A stretch of DNA of 64,000 nucleotides from Talinum fruticosum (lineage: Eukaryota > Streptophyta > Magnoliopsida > Caryophyllales > Talinaceae): NCBI GenBank assembly GCA_021018815.1, contig JAITYX010000046.1, positions 2,731,501-2,795,500 of the forward strand, given 5' to 3'. Positions within the stretch are counted from its first letter, which is position 1, and each line of letters begins with the position of its first letter. The notes beneath the pieces are model-generated. The model saw nothing but the letters and a program-made list of their open reading frames with translations, was not told the origin of the DNA and did no database searches. The position numbers and the translations under genes are program-made. Below, one piece after another: positions 23,403 to 35,955 of this stretch.

Positions 23403-26060
23403 TTGGCTATCAACAAGGTTTCTTTGTTAAGTTTAACACTTTCCACAATAAGAAATGAAGGATTCATAGCTTCTTATAAGTACATGTTTCCTAGATGGGG
23501 TTCTTATATCAATAATGACAAGAATCCTCGAGGGAGGCTCCGGGTTGTTTGGAAATCTACAATTTTTCCAAGTACATATTCTGTCTTCATCCAACCAAAT
23601 GGTGCGAGTGTGATGTCGGACAAACGTAACCTTTGTGTATGGATTCAACCGAAAAAGAAATTATTAGCTTATGGAATGATTTGCGAGTTGTGGGCAACAC
23701 AATGCAATGTGCATGGTGACTTTGATGTTGTGCTCACCGTTAATGATAGGATTGGTAGTAATCCAAGTATCTTGTAATGATATCGCATATTTTAGGAATG
23801 TCACTGAGTACAAAAACTGTGGGACCTCCGAACCTAAGGATGCTTTTTTACTTGGTGTAATAGGAAGAGTGATGGAGATAGAATATTTTCTAAGATTGGT
23901 AGGGTCCTACTAAATCAAGAATGGGTTTTGCTATAGTATGATGCTAGAGCTTCTTTCCTTCCAGAAGGTATATCATATCACTCACCTTTTATGATACAAT
24001 TTACAATTGACTTGTGAGAACACTTATAAAAGTGCGTTCATATATTATGAAATCTGGAAACTCATTCTGGATTTCTGAATGTTAAAGAGATTTAGAATAT
24101 TGAATTGCATGGGAAATATATATTTCAAGTAGTTACTGAATTGAATGCCCGAAATCCCCTCTCAAAAAGTTTCACAGGGATAGATTTGGTGTTGTATATA
24201 AGAGTGGAGATAGAAGTGGTTGCAGCTTAAGAGGCTTTACATTCTAATCCTCCGAACCTGAGCTTGTAGAATAATGAAAGGTATATTAGAGAGGAGTTCA
24301 AGTAACTCCTTGAGGCTTTCGTCCAACTTTTAAAACTGGAGGCCAACTTTAGTTGGATTAACCTTGGTAATTGGTGCAATAGATAACTCTAGCAAAGAAA
24401 ACAACAAACCATTGTGCATGAGATCTAGGATAATCGAGGTATATTAAGGTCGGAGATAATGTGACTCAGTATATGGTGGGATTCTTTAACAAAATATTTG
24501 CACAATAGTTTATCTACGAACAAAACCTTTCGATTATGTGTTTAAACTTGGTCTTAGGCTGACCTTGGAACACTAACTTATTCTCTATAAACCTGTTACA
24601 CCCGAGGAAGTGAAAAGGCAACGTTTTCTATTCCTAACCGTAAGTCACCTGGTCTTGACAGAATTTTTCAAGTGGTTCTTTTAAGTATCATTGGGATATT
24701 GCGGAGATCTTATCACCCCAAAGTTGTGCTAGAATATTTTTTTTCCTACAAGCAAACCCTTAACCGATTATGGCAGTTGTACTAACCTAATCATCATTCT
24801 GAAGGTGAATAACCCCTTAACAAGAGGGTATTTTAGGCCATTTTTCTTGCTACAATAATATCTACAAGTGTATAGCCAAAATTATTTGGGAAAGGATGAA
24901 GCCTATCTTATCGTATTTGTTGAATAACTGTTAAAGTGGTTTATGGCTGGAAGAAAACTAGTGCATAATGTTCTAATATGCCACAAACTATTGAGAGGTT
25001 ACAAAAGAAAGCACATTAGTCTCATATGTCTACTAAAAATATATTTAAAAGGAAAGCTTATGACTCAAGATATTGGGAGTTCATTAATGAAATGCTCCAT
25101 AGTTTCCGTTTTCCTTACATTCTCATAAAATGGGTTCTCGTTTGTGTCACTAATTCCTCTTAGTTGCCATAGTTTTTCAAGGGGACAAAGAGTTGAGACA
25201 AGGAGATCCAATTCCCCCCTCTTGTTTGTCCTTGTAATGGAGTACTTTTTCCGGACTCCTCCAAATTGCAGCAAACATAGGAAAGATCGGATATCATTCA
25301 GGCTGCAAATCTATGGATTTATATCATATCTCATTTGCAAAATAACCTTATGGTGTTATGCAAAGCTGAGCCACAATTTATCCTTCGCATCAAGACTACC
25401 TCTAAGGAGTTCTCTAAAACATCCGATTTGTATGTAAGTGAAAATAAATCTCGTATTTATGTGGAGGGACTAAATGCACAAAAGGTAGAAGAATTTCTCC
25501 GATTATCGAGCAACTAACCGACAAGATGATAAGTAAAATCGGAACATAGCGAAGTAGGAACCTCTCGTATGATGCAAGAGGAGTACTTGTGGATTTTGTC
25601 CTGTTGGAGTATTTATGCTTCATCAGGTCATGGTAAAGAAAGTGGAATAAATATGCAGAATTTCCTCTAAAGCACTACCAATACTTTCAAAAAAACTCAT
25701 TAGTAGCTTGGAATACAATCTACAAGCCTAAGAAATGTGGAGGTTTTGGGATTCAAGAATATAAGGCATGAAATAAGGCATCTATACCCATCGTTTTGGG
25801 TTAGTACCCATTGTTTGAAAAATAAGGATTTGTGGGGGTACCAAGCAAAGACCTAAAGTATGCTTGGTATTAGAGGAAAATGCGCAACCTTAGGGAGGAA
25901 GTTCAGCCTTTGTTGGAGTAATTATTATCTTCTAGTGAGAAATTCAGCATATAAATGATTGTCAAAAGACACACGTTAGCAAAAGTGGTGTAGCTATATG
26001 AGGAACGAAAACATCATATCTAAGCATAGTTTTGTTTCACCACGGAGTCCAACGAGCTAT
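23403..26060 (+). pseudogene. Decayed L1-type LINE (ORF2: endonuclease and reverse transcriptase)
   Basis: Successive frames give an endonuclease region ending VHGDFDVVLTVNDRIGSNPS (23700-23765, the GDFN-like block), then DIAYFRN, RASFLPEGISYHSPFMIQF (about 23945-24005, SDHSP-like block). A reverse-transcriptase region follows at about 24940-25520 with KAYDSRYWEFINEML, then RQGDP-like and LICKITLWCYAKLS-like remnants and YVSENKSRIYVEGLNAQK. About 25690-26040 carries WNTIYKPKKCGGFGIQEYKA. Many stops and frameshifts make it inactive. I could not set the ends precisely or find a poly(A) tail and target duplication. Confidence 0.8.
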
Positions 26061-27040
26061 ATTGTCCATTTTTTTGTTTTTACTAATTTGTTGCATCGTA
26101 ATATTTTGTATAATATTACACACACTCCTGTTTTTGAAGTAATTACACAAAATATCTAATGTAGAGAAAATATATGAAAAAGATGATGAAGAGTTTAACA
26201 TGATCAATGTCAATCCAAGTCGAGTTCAACAGTTAACCTGGATCAACCGATTTTAACCGGTCCGACCATTTAAATTATTTGATCCGTTGAGTCACTTTTC
26301 CAACCGGGTCAAATACCGGTTGATTCTCTTAACATTGATCTAGACAAGTATTGCAAAGTGGTGACAACCGTTGTCAAGGATATAATGAATTCTTTGGCTT
26401 TACATAGCCAAAAAAAAAAAAAAACAAAAACGTATAGATGATACCATTTGATACTATTTGAATCGTAAAAGATGAACACTTCCTTCAAGGTGACCCCTAA
26501 TTTAAGATCTCTACTCTGTTGTAAATACCCTTTTTGGGCCAATTTTGTTCAATAAACAAAGAAACATGAGGCTTTGTTATACAAAAAAAAAATGGCTGGC
26601 ATTTATTTTTTCTAAACTCTCACTAAACAGCTAGAAGCCTTTAACTCTTGGACCACCTTTGAGCACCTAATAGAAAGGGATAAGCCTTGCACAAGAAATG
26701 TGGTAAACTTTTCATTCATAGTTTAAACTTGATTAGACCACACTCTGCACACCCCAGTTCTCCAAATTACTTTCCCGACATAAACGTGCCACTTGATCTT
26801 TCATACTTGTTCAATATTCTCAACTCATGAGACAACATCCATTTCCCCTTTTGAAACTGGAACCTGTAACTTATTCTAATCGCATTTCCTTGCGTCATAA
26901 TTCTTCACTCAAGGCAAACTAGAATCATCCCAAAATGCAGGTGAAATGGTAAAATAAATCAACAATTAGACCGTCAAAAAGCTATTGCTGAACGTAGCCT
27001 AAACAATCATTTACTCGAAACATCTTACAACACTCAAAAG
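26061..27040. other. Intergenic sequence downstream of RRP7
   Basis: No gene or element boundary is recognised between the LINE remnant and the presumed RRP7 3' end. Confidence 0.5.
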
Positions 27041-27313
27041 CCTTGTAGAATGCGATTAACCTTGTCAATTTAAAACAAAAAACAAAATTTTGGCTTGGTA
27101 GATCCACATCTGAATTAGTGAGCACTGGCAGCAACATTTTTCCTCGTCTTCAGCATACACAGCTTTCTTACAAAGGGCTTTTCACTAATACGCATCTTGA
27201 CATTCATGAACCATGGCAGAAGGTCGATAGTTCTTGCTGCGCAACTCACTTGTTTGCCCTCCAGAAAATTGGCAGAAACTCCTCCCGCCTCAAATGGACA
27301 GACAAAAGCACAT

Positions 27314-27869
27314 TCAGTAGGGTCTAAACTTCCTAGCAGCTCGTAGTAGCTGTATCCGCTTCTTGTCTTCCTCAAATTTACTTTGCAGCTTCATAATCTC
27401 TGCAAACAGAAAATTTAAAAGGACAGAGGGATTAGAATGTATTTGAGGAAAAGCATCATGGGCTTCAAAAGAATCTTCACAAGATCCAGTGACTGAATGT
27501 CCAAGGGGCAGGTTGCAGCAAACAAGACTAATCTGAATCAATGCATATGGCACAAGCTACTTTTAAGGTCAGGATCACTAAACCATACTACTTTCGCTTC
27601 AAAGTAGAAGGCATTCGACGCAATTTACATCGAGCATTCAAAACAGAATCAGCCTTTCACAGTTTGGAGTCAAGGCATTGACACCTATCACCCAATTCAA
27701 CCTCCCCATTCCCAAAATATAAGAACAAGTTAAATTCAGCCTACAGATGGGTCTAGGTCTTGGAGATGGGATGAGCCACCAGCTGGGAAGCCTCAAGTCT
27801 TACAGCTACAGCTTGTCAATTTCGGGATGAAATAAGCTATCTTTTTTTTTTTTGGATAAGAAAATTTGA

Positions 27870-27928
<59 letters not shown>

Positions 27929-30900
27929 AAGATGGATGCAAAGCAACATCCTACTAAAGGACTATATAAAATCAAAATACAAACTATCCACAAAATTGCC
28001 ACTATCCCAAAAGTAGAGTCTGGAGAATCTTATCATTAAAGCGATTAAGAGAAGTTTCCACTCCCTTAAAGACTCCCTATTTCTCTCACACCAAATGCTC
28101 CCAAAAATGGCATAAGCAAGGCTTTCTTCTCTTTAGCTTTTCTTCCAAAGTAGCCTTCCCAAGCCACAAGATGTTCCTTAGTAGAACAAGAACTAGAAAC
28201 AACCCAAGAGACACCCAAACAACTAAAGGCTAACTCCCACAAAGCGCAAGCAAAAGGGCAATGCAACAGCAAATGATTAGTGGATTCCAAATCAGCTTTG
28301 CACATAGGACATCTATTCACCAAAATCTATCCTAGTGTATAGATGGATACAACACTTCCTTTTTGTGTGTGTAGCAACTGCAAAGAATTACACCTTGGTT
28401 GAAGAATTGACATGAATGCCAAAAGAATTGACATGCTATTCTCAATGACTTGAATGCAATAAGCTATTCTCAATGTACAGAGGAGAGGGTTCATCAATCA
28501 ACGATAATCCTAAATCAGGAATCACCCCAGAGAGCCCAATAGCAGCCAGCCCTAACCCCTCCCTGCAACCATTTCCCCTTATTTCAAGCCACCAGCGCTC
28601 CTATCCCCCCTTACTACCCTATCAAAGGTTGGGCTTAGGGATGCAAGATGGAGAAAATGAAGGGGTCTGCTTTTGGGGGTGGGAGCAATAATGAGGAGGT
28701 TGTGGCCTGCAGATGGTGAGAAATGGGGCAAAGAGTCGGGATAAGGCAACAGGTGTCTGACTAGATGCCATTGAGCTCATTGGCAAATGGCGATCCCATA
28801 TTTAGGGTCCTTTGCAACTCCCAATCTGTTCACTAGGTGGGTCCAAGTCCAATGGTGTATAGGCAGTATGGAGGTTGCTGGGTGGTAGATTGTCAATGGT
28901 GGAGGTTTCATGTCCTTTTTGATGTTTTTAACCTAATCAGACAAGAGGAAATGGTCTTTGACTGAAGCAAATGAGGCCAACCAGTCAGACTCATTCTTTA
29001 TATCTAAGCTATTACCATAGTTTATCACTACACTTCGAGTATTGTTAATTAATTTCAGAAGAGGGGGTGGTGGAGGTAAAAGTTATTTCAAACATGCAAT
29101 GGTTTTCCACAATTATTTCAAGAAAGCTCAATTTGGGGGCAAGGGGTAATACCTCCAAAAAGGCAAATGGTAGTAGCAACGATAATGACAACAGCAAAAC
29201 AAAAAGGAAGCAAAACTACTTGGTTACACACAAAAGAATACAACAGAATGCACTTATCTGGGAATGGCCTAGATGGCACTCCCACTTCAAATGGATATCC
29301 TTGTTCGCAGTTTGAGACAAAAACGTATCTGTAACAAGAGAGAACATACCACTCCTCTGGGCTTCCTTCTTGTGGAATCGATAGAAATCTAGCCCCACGT
29401 CCCTGCTCTTTTTCTTGGCCATTTTATCGCGCACAGCAGCCTCTGCCACAGAGCCCACGGCAACACCACTTTCAGGATCAGTTGTCTTCTTCCCGCCCTT
29501 GTGATGTACAACCACAGTCCAACCTTCCTCATTCATCTTGGCTTCTCTTTCTCTCCTAGCCTGTACCCCAACACCAAACATCAGCGAAGCAGACATACAC
29601 CGAATGAAAATTAGAAAACAGATGCAAGCACTAGGAAGTAGCAAACAAAAAAAGAAGAAAAGGCCAGAAGAATCAGGGACAACAGCATTTCTGGAATCAT
29701 TAACATAAGACCAGATGACATATCCCCACAATGGCAAGTCTGCCGATCCAATATGACTATGCAGAATTTCATAGATAACTATCCTGGAAGAGTAACTATT
29801 CTTAATAAACTAGTACATGCAACCACATAATATATACTAGACTTATGCAACCTTTATAATTTAGATAGAATCCACTGTAACCAGTAAAGTGGGTCTCAAG
29901 CACGTAAAATTCATCAATTTTTTTCTTCCTTTTTTTCCTTTGTTCGGCTGACAGCAGATAGATCCTTGGAAGCGCAAACCTCAAACACCTAGTGCCTCAG
30001 CTTGAGGTGAGCCGAGGCACGTGCCTCAAGCCGCTTGAGAATTCCCACCGGTTGAGTGTCTGAGGCAATGGCCTGTGTGCCTTGTGTGCAGGGACGCTAC
30101 AGGTGTTTTTTAAACTAAGGATATGAGATTGCAGATTTATGCTTAAATGCTCAACAGTTGATATTCTAACACTTTTCCTTATCAAAATCATTTGAATACT
30201 CAATAACTGTTATAATGTTATAATTGCTATTTATTTGATAATTAGAAAACTAAACAAAAAACTAAAGGAACATACACAAGAATAATGACTACTTATCATC
30301 TTATTGGGTGGCATAAGCTCCCTTGTTAGCTGCCAAGACACAGCAAATCAAAGCTCTCAGCATTGATTTGGTGAGAATGTGGCACCACACCTAGTCGCTG
30401 ATTCAGTTTTCATGGTTTAGAATCATCCATTGGAGTTAATTTCAAGAAATTTAATGGAATTGATTAAGGGCTTTTACTCAAAATTGTATCAATTATCCAG
30501 AGTATTAGTAAGAATAAATTTGAAGCTTTGATGACTGTCATCTCAATACTCTCACTGATGGGATTCATGAGGTGCAAAAGTCGCAAGACGAACACCTTAG
30601 CTTGAGATGTAAGCCTACAGAAAATTGCATTGCCACAGGGACATTGGGCCAATGATGTCCTTTGTGTATCAGTGTGCAGTAGGCTGGGGGCACTTTATCC
30701 TTTGAGAGCATTTAAGCATGTGGACAAGAAGAATTACCTGCTCCTCCTGCTCTTCATGTGCAGTTATAAAGTCATCAATCCTTTGTTGCAATACCTCCAA
30801 CCCTGGTCTTCTCTCGTGGTATTCCTTAATCCATTCTGTAACAAATTGACATCATATACAACCAAAAAAATTCAAGATGACATCACATAAAGAAAGTTGA

Positions 30901-33900
30901 TAGATTTACACTGCAAACTAAGTCTATTTAACTTTAAACAGCAGAAACCCATCCATTGCCCCCCAAAAAAAAAAAAAAAGAAAAAAGGATCCAACGTGAG
31001 CACCAAGATCCAAATCGTAACAAGAAATCAGGCTTCACCAAAAGTCAAAGATAGCAATAGCACTGCTTGACAATATACATAACTAAAAGATTTCACATTA
31101 ATACACTGTGAGACATTAAAAGGCCAAAAACTGGGGGCTGCAAAAGAGTTGCTGAAAATAACAGTAAAGCACAGGTAGGTGCCACTGCTGCCAGTTTCTT
31201 TGCACCCAAACTCATTTAATAACTGAAAAGGACTGAGCCTAAGCCACAACATCAGGTCCTTTATTGCGAGTGATGGCAACAATTCTGTGCAAGAGAAAGA
31301 AAGGATCAAGCCAGCTCAAAGAAGTCCGTTATCGTTTAACAAATCCATTAGCGCATGATCTTGGTTCAAGCATATGCTTAATTCTATTATCAAAGCTCCG
31401 CTTCAGTGAACGTGAGTGTTACATTTTCCATAGGAAAAGACAAGACTATCAAGACTTCCAACGAGACCAAAGGTCCTTTGATGGAATGCAAGCTATTACC
31501 TAGCCAAAGGAATTTCAATAGCGCACTTGAACTTTTTTCAGTCTTCGTCCAATCTTTGGTTTTTCACACTCCAAAACCATTCTTAAATGGAGTTGAGTTT
31601 AGTATTATCAGATTGCTGCCTAAATAAGTTAGGAGAAACTAACAAAACAACTTGAAACTTAGATCTCTGGTTCAGCAGCTTGGACATTGTTTGGTATTTC
31701 ATTTTCATAATTTTATTTTAAGCAAGCTAAATTATCATAGTCTCCATCCGATATGATATTTGCCTTCAAAACCAACGAACATGGTGCACTAAGGAAACTT
31801 GTACTAATGAATGAAGAGCAGCCAGATTCTCCTCTTTAAGTTCCTAAGTGCTATCTCTAAAGTTGGTCCAACTAGAGTGGTGACCACTTACTCTCGGACT
31901 CTCCATTGTTCACTTATAGAGGTGATCTAACATTCAATGATGGATAAAACCCCGTAGTGTTTGTGACGGTGCCAAGGTTGCATCTAAGAGCATTAATGCT
32001 AACCTGTTTAGTTTTCTTTGTTTTAATGTTTTACAAACTTGAACATTAATTGGGCCAATACACATAATTCTTTCATATGTTTTTCAAATAAAAGAAATTG
32101 ACAGCAACAGCATAAATTCATTTCATACTTTTCATTCCTTGCGAGCAATCTTCCTCTCCTGAAGACATCTGATACACTTCCTCCATTCTCGTTTCTTCTA
32201 CCTTCTGCAATGACTTGCTTTCATGATTGGGTACATGTTGGCCCTTCTCTTTTTACGAGCCTTCTTTGACTTGTCTACAGAAATAGAAAGACTGTCATGA
32301 GAGGCAAAAACAAAATCTCAGAGTGGGAGGGTGAGGCAATAAAGTTCCCTTATTCAAGCTCATTATGATTGTATGTGACTTACACCACTCCATTTCATTA
32401 CTATGAAATGAAAATTCACTATGAGGAAGTAGGAGACAAACAATGCATGTTTTGCAAGTAGTGTCACCCAGAAGGAAAACCAAGCATTGCGTCAATACCT
32501 TTTCTTCCTCTTGATATACTCCCTGAATCTGGTTCATTCAAATCTGCCTGATTCACTGCTTTGTTCAATTCAATTGATGTGGAAGTATCACTTCCTTTTT
32601 TTCTACGAGCATTCTTGGACTTGCCTAGAAAAGGAAATTTGATGAGAAGATCACAATTCACAAGATACATGTCATACCCTAAATGCAACCATATATTAAG
32701 TGGCACTGCAAAAAGCTCCGTTGAAAATTTGTCAATTGTAACAGTCTTCCTAATGCTAGGTGCCAGTACTAATAATGCTCCCCTAAGCCCATCTAGATAT
32801 TTAACCCCAAATGGAGCCAATCCGCTGAGACAGCATAAAGGCAGAAGCTCGCCTACTATCTGCTCCCCTGGGTTCAACCCAGGAGGTAGTTGCCCTCCCA
32901 TGAAGAGCAGTAGGCTAGGCCTGGGTTCACCCCCTCCCCAGGCCAATCCATCAAGCTTAACAACCCCAAGCCCAGCGGGGCTTAGAAGCATGGGCACTCT
33001 CCGTGACCTCACATATGCATCGGTCACATATCAGGCACCGACACTCTTCAGCCACTCTCAACGCATGTCTAATTCATGGAGGATACAAAGAAAATGGAAT
33101 TGTTATTGACCACTATAGGGCATACATGCTATGAGCAATTTGTTATTGCTCCAACTCAAACTGAACCCCACACTAAAAACATAGAATGAACAATACACAT
33201 AAGTAATAAATAAAATATGCTCTTATTAATACGCGTTTATTATACATGTATCCCAACTTTTGAAAAATCACGTGTCAACGTGTCGGCGTCGTGTTCGTGT
33301 CTTGTATCGATGTACGTGCTTCTTAGCTACCGATACTCGGCACGAGTATAACAAAAGGGGATAGACGAGGGGACGTAACCACAAATGGAGTTCCCATTAA
33401 CTTTCTCCTTTCCAAGTCTGGACAATTTTAAGTTTAGGATGGAAGGTAATAATGTGTTACGAACAAAGCATTATGAAATTACTACCTTTCAAACCTGCCC
33501 CGGTGACATGCATTATGCCCTTGTCAGCTGTCACATGCTTGTCGTCATACTCCGATAGGCTTGGACTCATTCTACCTTCACCTGGAAAAGAATTTCACCA
33601 GTCACAATACTATCCCAACTAATATAAAATTGACAATAAATCTCCAAAAAAGTACAATAGCACACAGAATAGATTTCCCCTTTAAGTGACTAAATACTTC
33701 AAAAACAAGGAATTCTGTCTAGGTAACATTGCAACGAGATAAGCATCATTAGTCTCTTGGTTTCTGTTTAAAAATGATAATGCTACATATAGGCTACAAG
33801 GTGTCTATAACCTACAAGTAGGCATGTACAACTATCATGTTAAGCCATCAAAAGTTTAACGAGCTTAACTAATATAATCCACAACAAACTACGGGGTTTA

Positions 33901-34465
33901 CGCAATCGCCATGGGCAGTATAGAATATAAGCTATACAATTTTAACAAAGAAATTTGCACAGTTTCACCGGATACTGACTCATTGAAGCTTGCGGAGCGA
34001 GTAAATTAGATTCGGTCTATGGTCTAGCAAACTTAGGGCGATGAAAGAAACAAGGAAGATGGCACAAACGTCACGAGTCTTAAGTATAGGGAACTACTAC
34101 ACTTCATGCAAAGAAACAACCAATGATGCCACTATGTTACATTCCAGTAACTCCATACATCCGCTAATGGTCGGGATGCGGGGCGGGGCGGGGCGGGGGC
34201 GGGGCGGGGCGGGGGTGCTGGTGGTTCTGGTTTTCCAAATAGTGAAGATCACAAATTGGGTGCAGATGTTTCTATTGTCATCTCCATAATAACATAAAAC
34301 ATATCCTAACTAGCATATGTTAATGCCCTTAGACATTATAGATATACGGTTCTACAAATTGTAAAATGAACAATAAATTGGAAACTCCAACAAACCATTT
34401 TGGATCCTTTCTTGGCTGAGGCACTTATTGTTCTTCTTCCTCTTTTCTAGCTTGTTGCTCCCCAT
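27314..34465 (-). CDS. RRP7: Ribosomal RNA-processing protein 7 (RRP7) homologue, seven exons
   Basis: RRP7 acts in the nucleolus in small-subunit (18S) rRNA maturation and ribosome assembly. CDS exons (minus): 34396-34465, 33486-33581, 32499-32624, 32129-32274, 30738-30835, 29350-29560, 27314-27399, each bounded by GT..AG with matching phases. The start reads [14 protein letters not shown] (basic). Exon 4 ends [15 protein letters not shown], exon 5 reads [18 protein letters not shown] and ends HEEQEEQ. Exon 6 has [16 protein letters not shown] and [14 protein letters not shown]. Exon 7 ends [11 protein letters not shown] then TGA. The DFYRF segment and the RKFRPY terminus are diagnostic of the RRP7 C-terminal domain. 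Length would be about 277 residues, near the family's usual ~300. Exon 4 is one base short of keeping frame (see findings), so this allele may be damaged, spliced around, or misassembled. Exons 3 and 4 start with similar Lys/Arg-rich sequence. Confidence 0.88.
27841..28457 (-). mobile_element. 5'-truncated L1 LINE insertion in RRP7 intron 6
   Basis: Minus-strand frame 28066-28323 encodes [20 protein letters not shown] then [11 protein letters not shown], the zinc-binding region after plant LINE reverse transcriptases (zf-RVT). A T12 run at 27842-27853 is the poly(A) tail on the minus strand. The direct repeat AATAAGCTAT occurs at 27831-27840 and 28458-28467, so the insertion is about 617 bp with a 10-bp target duplication. 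It lies in the same orientation as RRP7. Confidence 0.85.
27874..27924. repeat. (TA)n microsatellite
   Basis: About 51 bases of alternating TA just upstream (in the element's sense) of the poly(A) tail of the intron-6 LINE. Confidence 0.95.
34180..34215 (+). repeat. (GGGGC)n tract, predicted G-quadruplex, in RRP7 intron 1
   Basis: Seven runs of four or five G separated by single C residues. It fits the four-run G-quadruplex pattern more than once. The G-rich strand is the plus strand, which is the template for RRP7 transcription. It is very unlike the AT-rich surroundings. Confidence 0.9.
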
Positions 34466-34577
34466 CACTAGAGTATATCCTGAGCAGCCCTGCCAAGTCG
34501 GCTTGATTAATCGAATTTGACAAACTATAGCATGTTTGCAAGTCCTAACCTAACACAATAAAACAACACCAAGTAAC
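34466..34577 (-). promoter_or_regulatory. Remaining 5' flank or 5' UTR of RRP7
   Basis: Only 112 bp separate the RRP7 start codon from the LTR at 34578. I see no convincing TATA box in it, so either transcription starts inside the LTR or the original promoter beyond 37409 is used across it. Confidence 0.4.
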
Positions 34578-35866
34578 TATAACACCCCCAATAACCATTA
34601 CTTAATAGTCCCTAATTAGAGAATATTAGTTATGGTCCCAGCAAGTCGTCTTCGAAGGCGTTACCACCGCCCTAAGAATAGGACCAGGCTAAATGAGTAA
34701 AATCAAAATACCATTTACGTTGGTGAATGTAATAGGTTGGTTGGGTCCCGATATCGATAAGTATTTGTACCTCAAGTAGTTAAGCTTCATATCATGTTTG
34801 AACAAGACCTAAAATATAACTTAGTGGTCGGCTTGCGTATACTTCAATACCGTCTCACCTACTTGTTTAACATAAGGAAATTACGCAAAATATAATGATT
34901 TCCCAATTGACTCCAAGCCACGATTGAGGTGAAATCACTGTGAGCGTCTAGATACCTTCGTAACCATATATACCACTTGTCCAGCTATGTTTGGCCTTCG
35001 TCGGACTTGGTAGCTAATTGATTGTTCACCAATGCTTTCCCTAAAACAAAAACAAGTAAAATATTTCGAAAAGTGAGTCGAAACTCAGCACGAACATTCC
35101 CTGCACTCGAAAACATTTTAATTGAGCGCGCGCATTTCAATTCATTTTAGTTTGAAATCGGGGGAGAGAATATGAGTAAAACTTGCTTGCCGGTATTATC
35201 CGAAAGTGAAACCCCTTGATAATTGATACGATCTTTGATAAGGTGCACACCTCCCGGGCCGACCGGGAACCCGAGTTGAAGCCGCGGGTGGAATTGAAGG
35301 GCATAAGCCACGATAATCGATAATTAAGTGGGGACCACTTAATTAGGTGGCAAAACTTGACTTGCAAATGATTCATTATTAGTTATTTATGTAAGAAATG
35401 TTGAGATTTGCTTGAAATATGTGAATTTTCGAAAGGTACGGGCAATAAGCGTGCACTGAATTAAAGCCTATGTTGAGATTTGCTTGAAATATGTGAATTT
35501 TCGAAGGGTACGAGCAATGAGCGTACTCGAATTAAAGCCTTTGTTTCTCCCCTTTTATAGAAATTTGAATCACCAGCCTATTCGGCAACGGAAGTGGCCT
35601 CAATTCTGTTTCAATAGATTTTTGTTGTTAATAATGTTTTCTCTTGAGTTTCAATGATTGAATTTGTATAAGCGTTGATAATTTATTTCATTTCCTATAT
35701 TTATTACGTAATCAATTAACTACGTTTTTCTTACATAACTTTACTACATTAATTCCATTTCAAACATTGACTATAACGCGTATTAGTTAAAGAAGTTGAT
35801 TAGGCTAATCGGATAGCCAATGATATCTATGTAATTCAGTTCATTAGTTGACTTGGATTGAAAATG

Positions 35867-35955
<89 letters not shown>

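Noticed and set aside
29216..29737. 173-residue minus-strand frame starting MPLWGYVIW
   Set aside because: Only 29350-29560 is coding (exon 6); the rest reads through introns on both sides.
29990..30110. GTGCCTCAG/CTTGAGGCAC inverted words
   Set aside because: Short imperfect palindrome in RRP7 intron 5; no terminal motif or target duplication to support an element.
32820..32950. GGGTTCAACCC-like box B in RRP7 intron 2, perhaps a SINE
   Set aside because: No box A at the right distance and no tail or duplication found.
32464..33027. 187- and 182-residue open frames overlapping RRP7
   Set aside because: Only the part at 32499-32624 is exon 3; the rest runs through intron 2 and loses any resemblance to RRP7.
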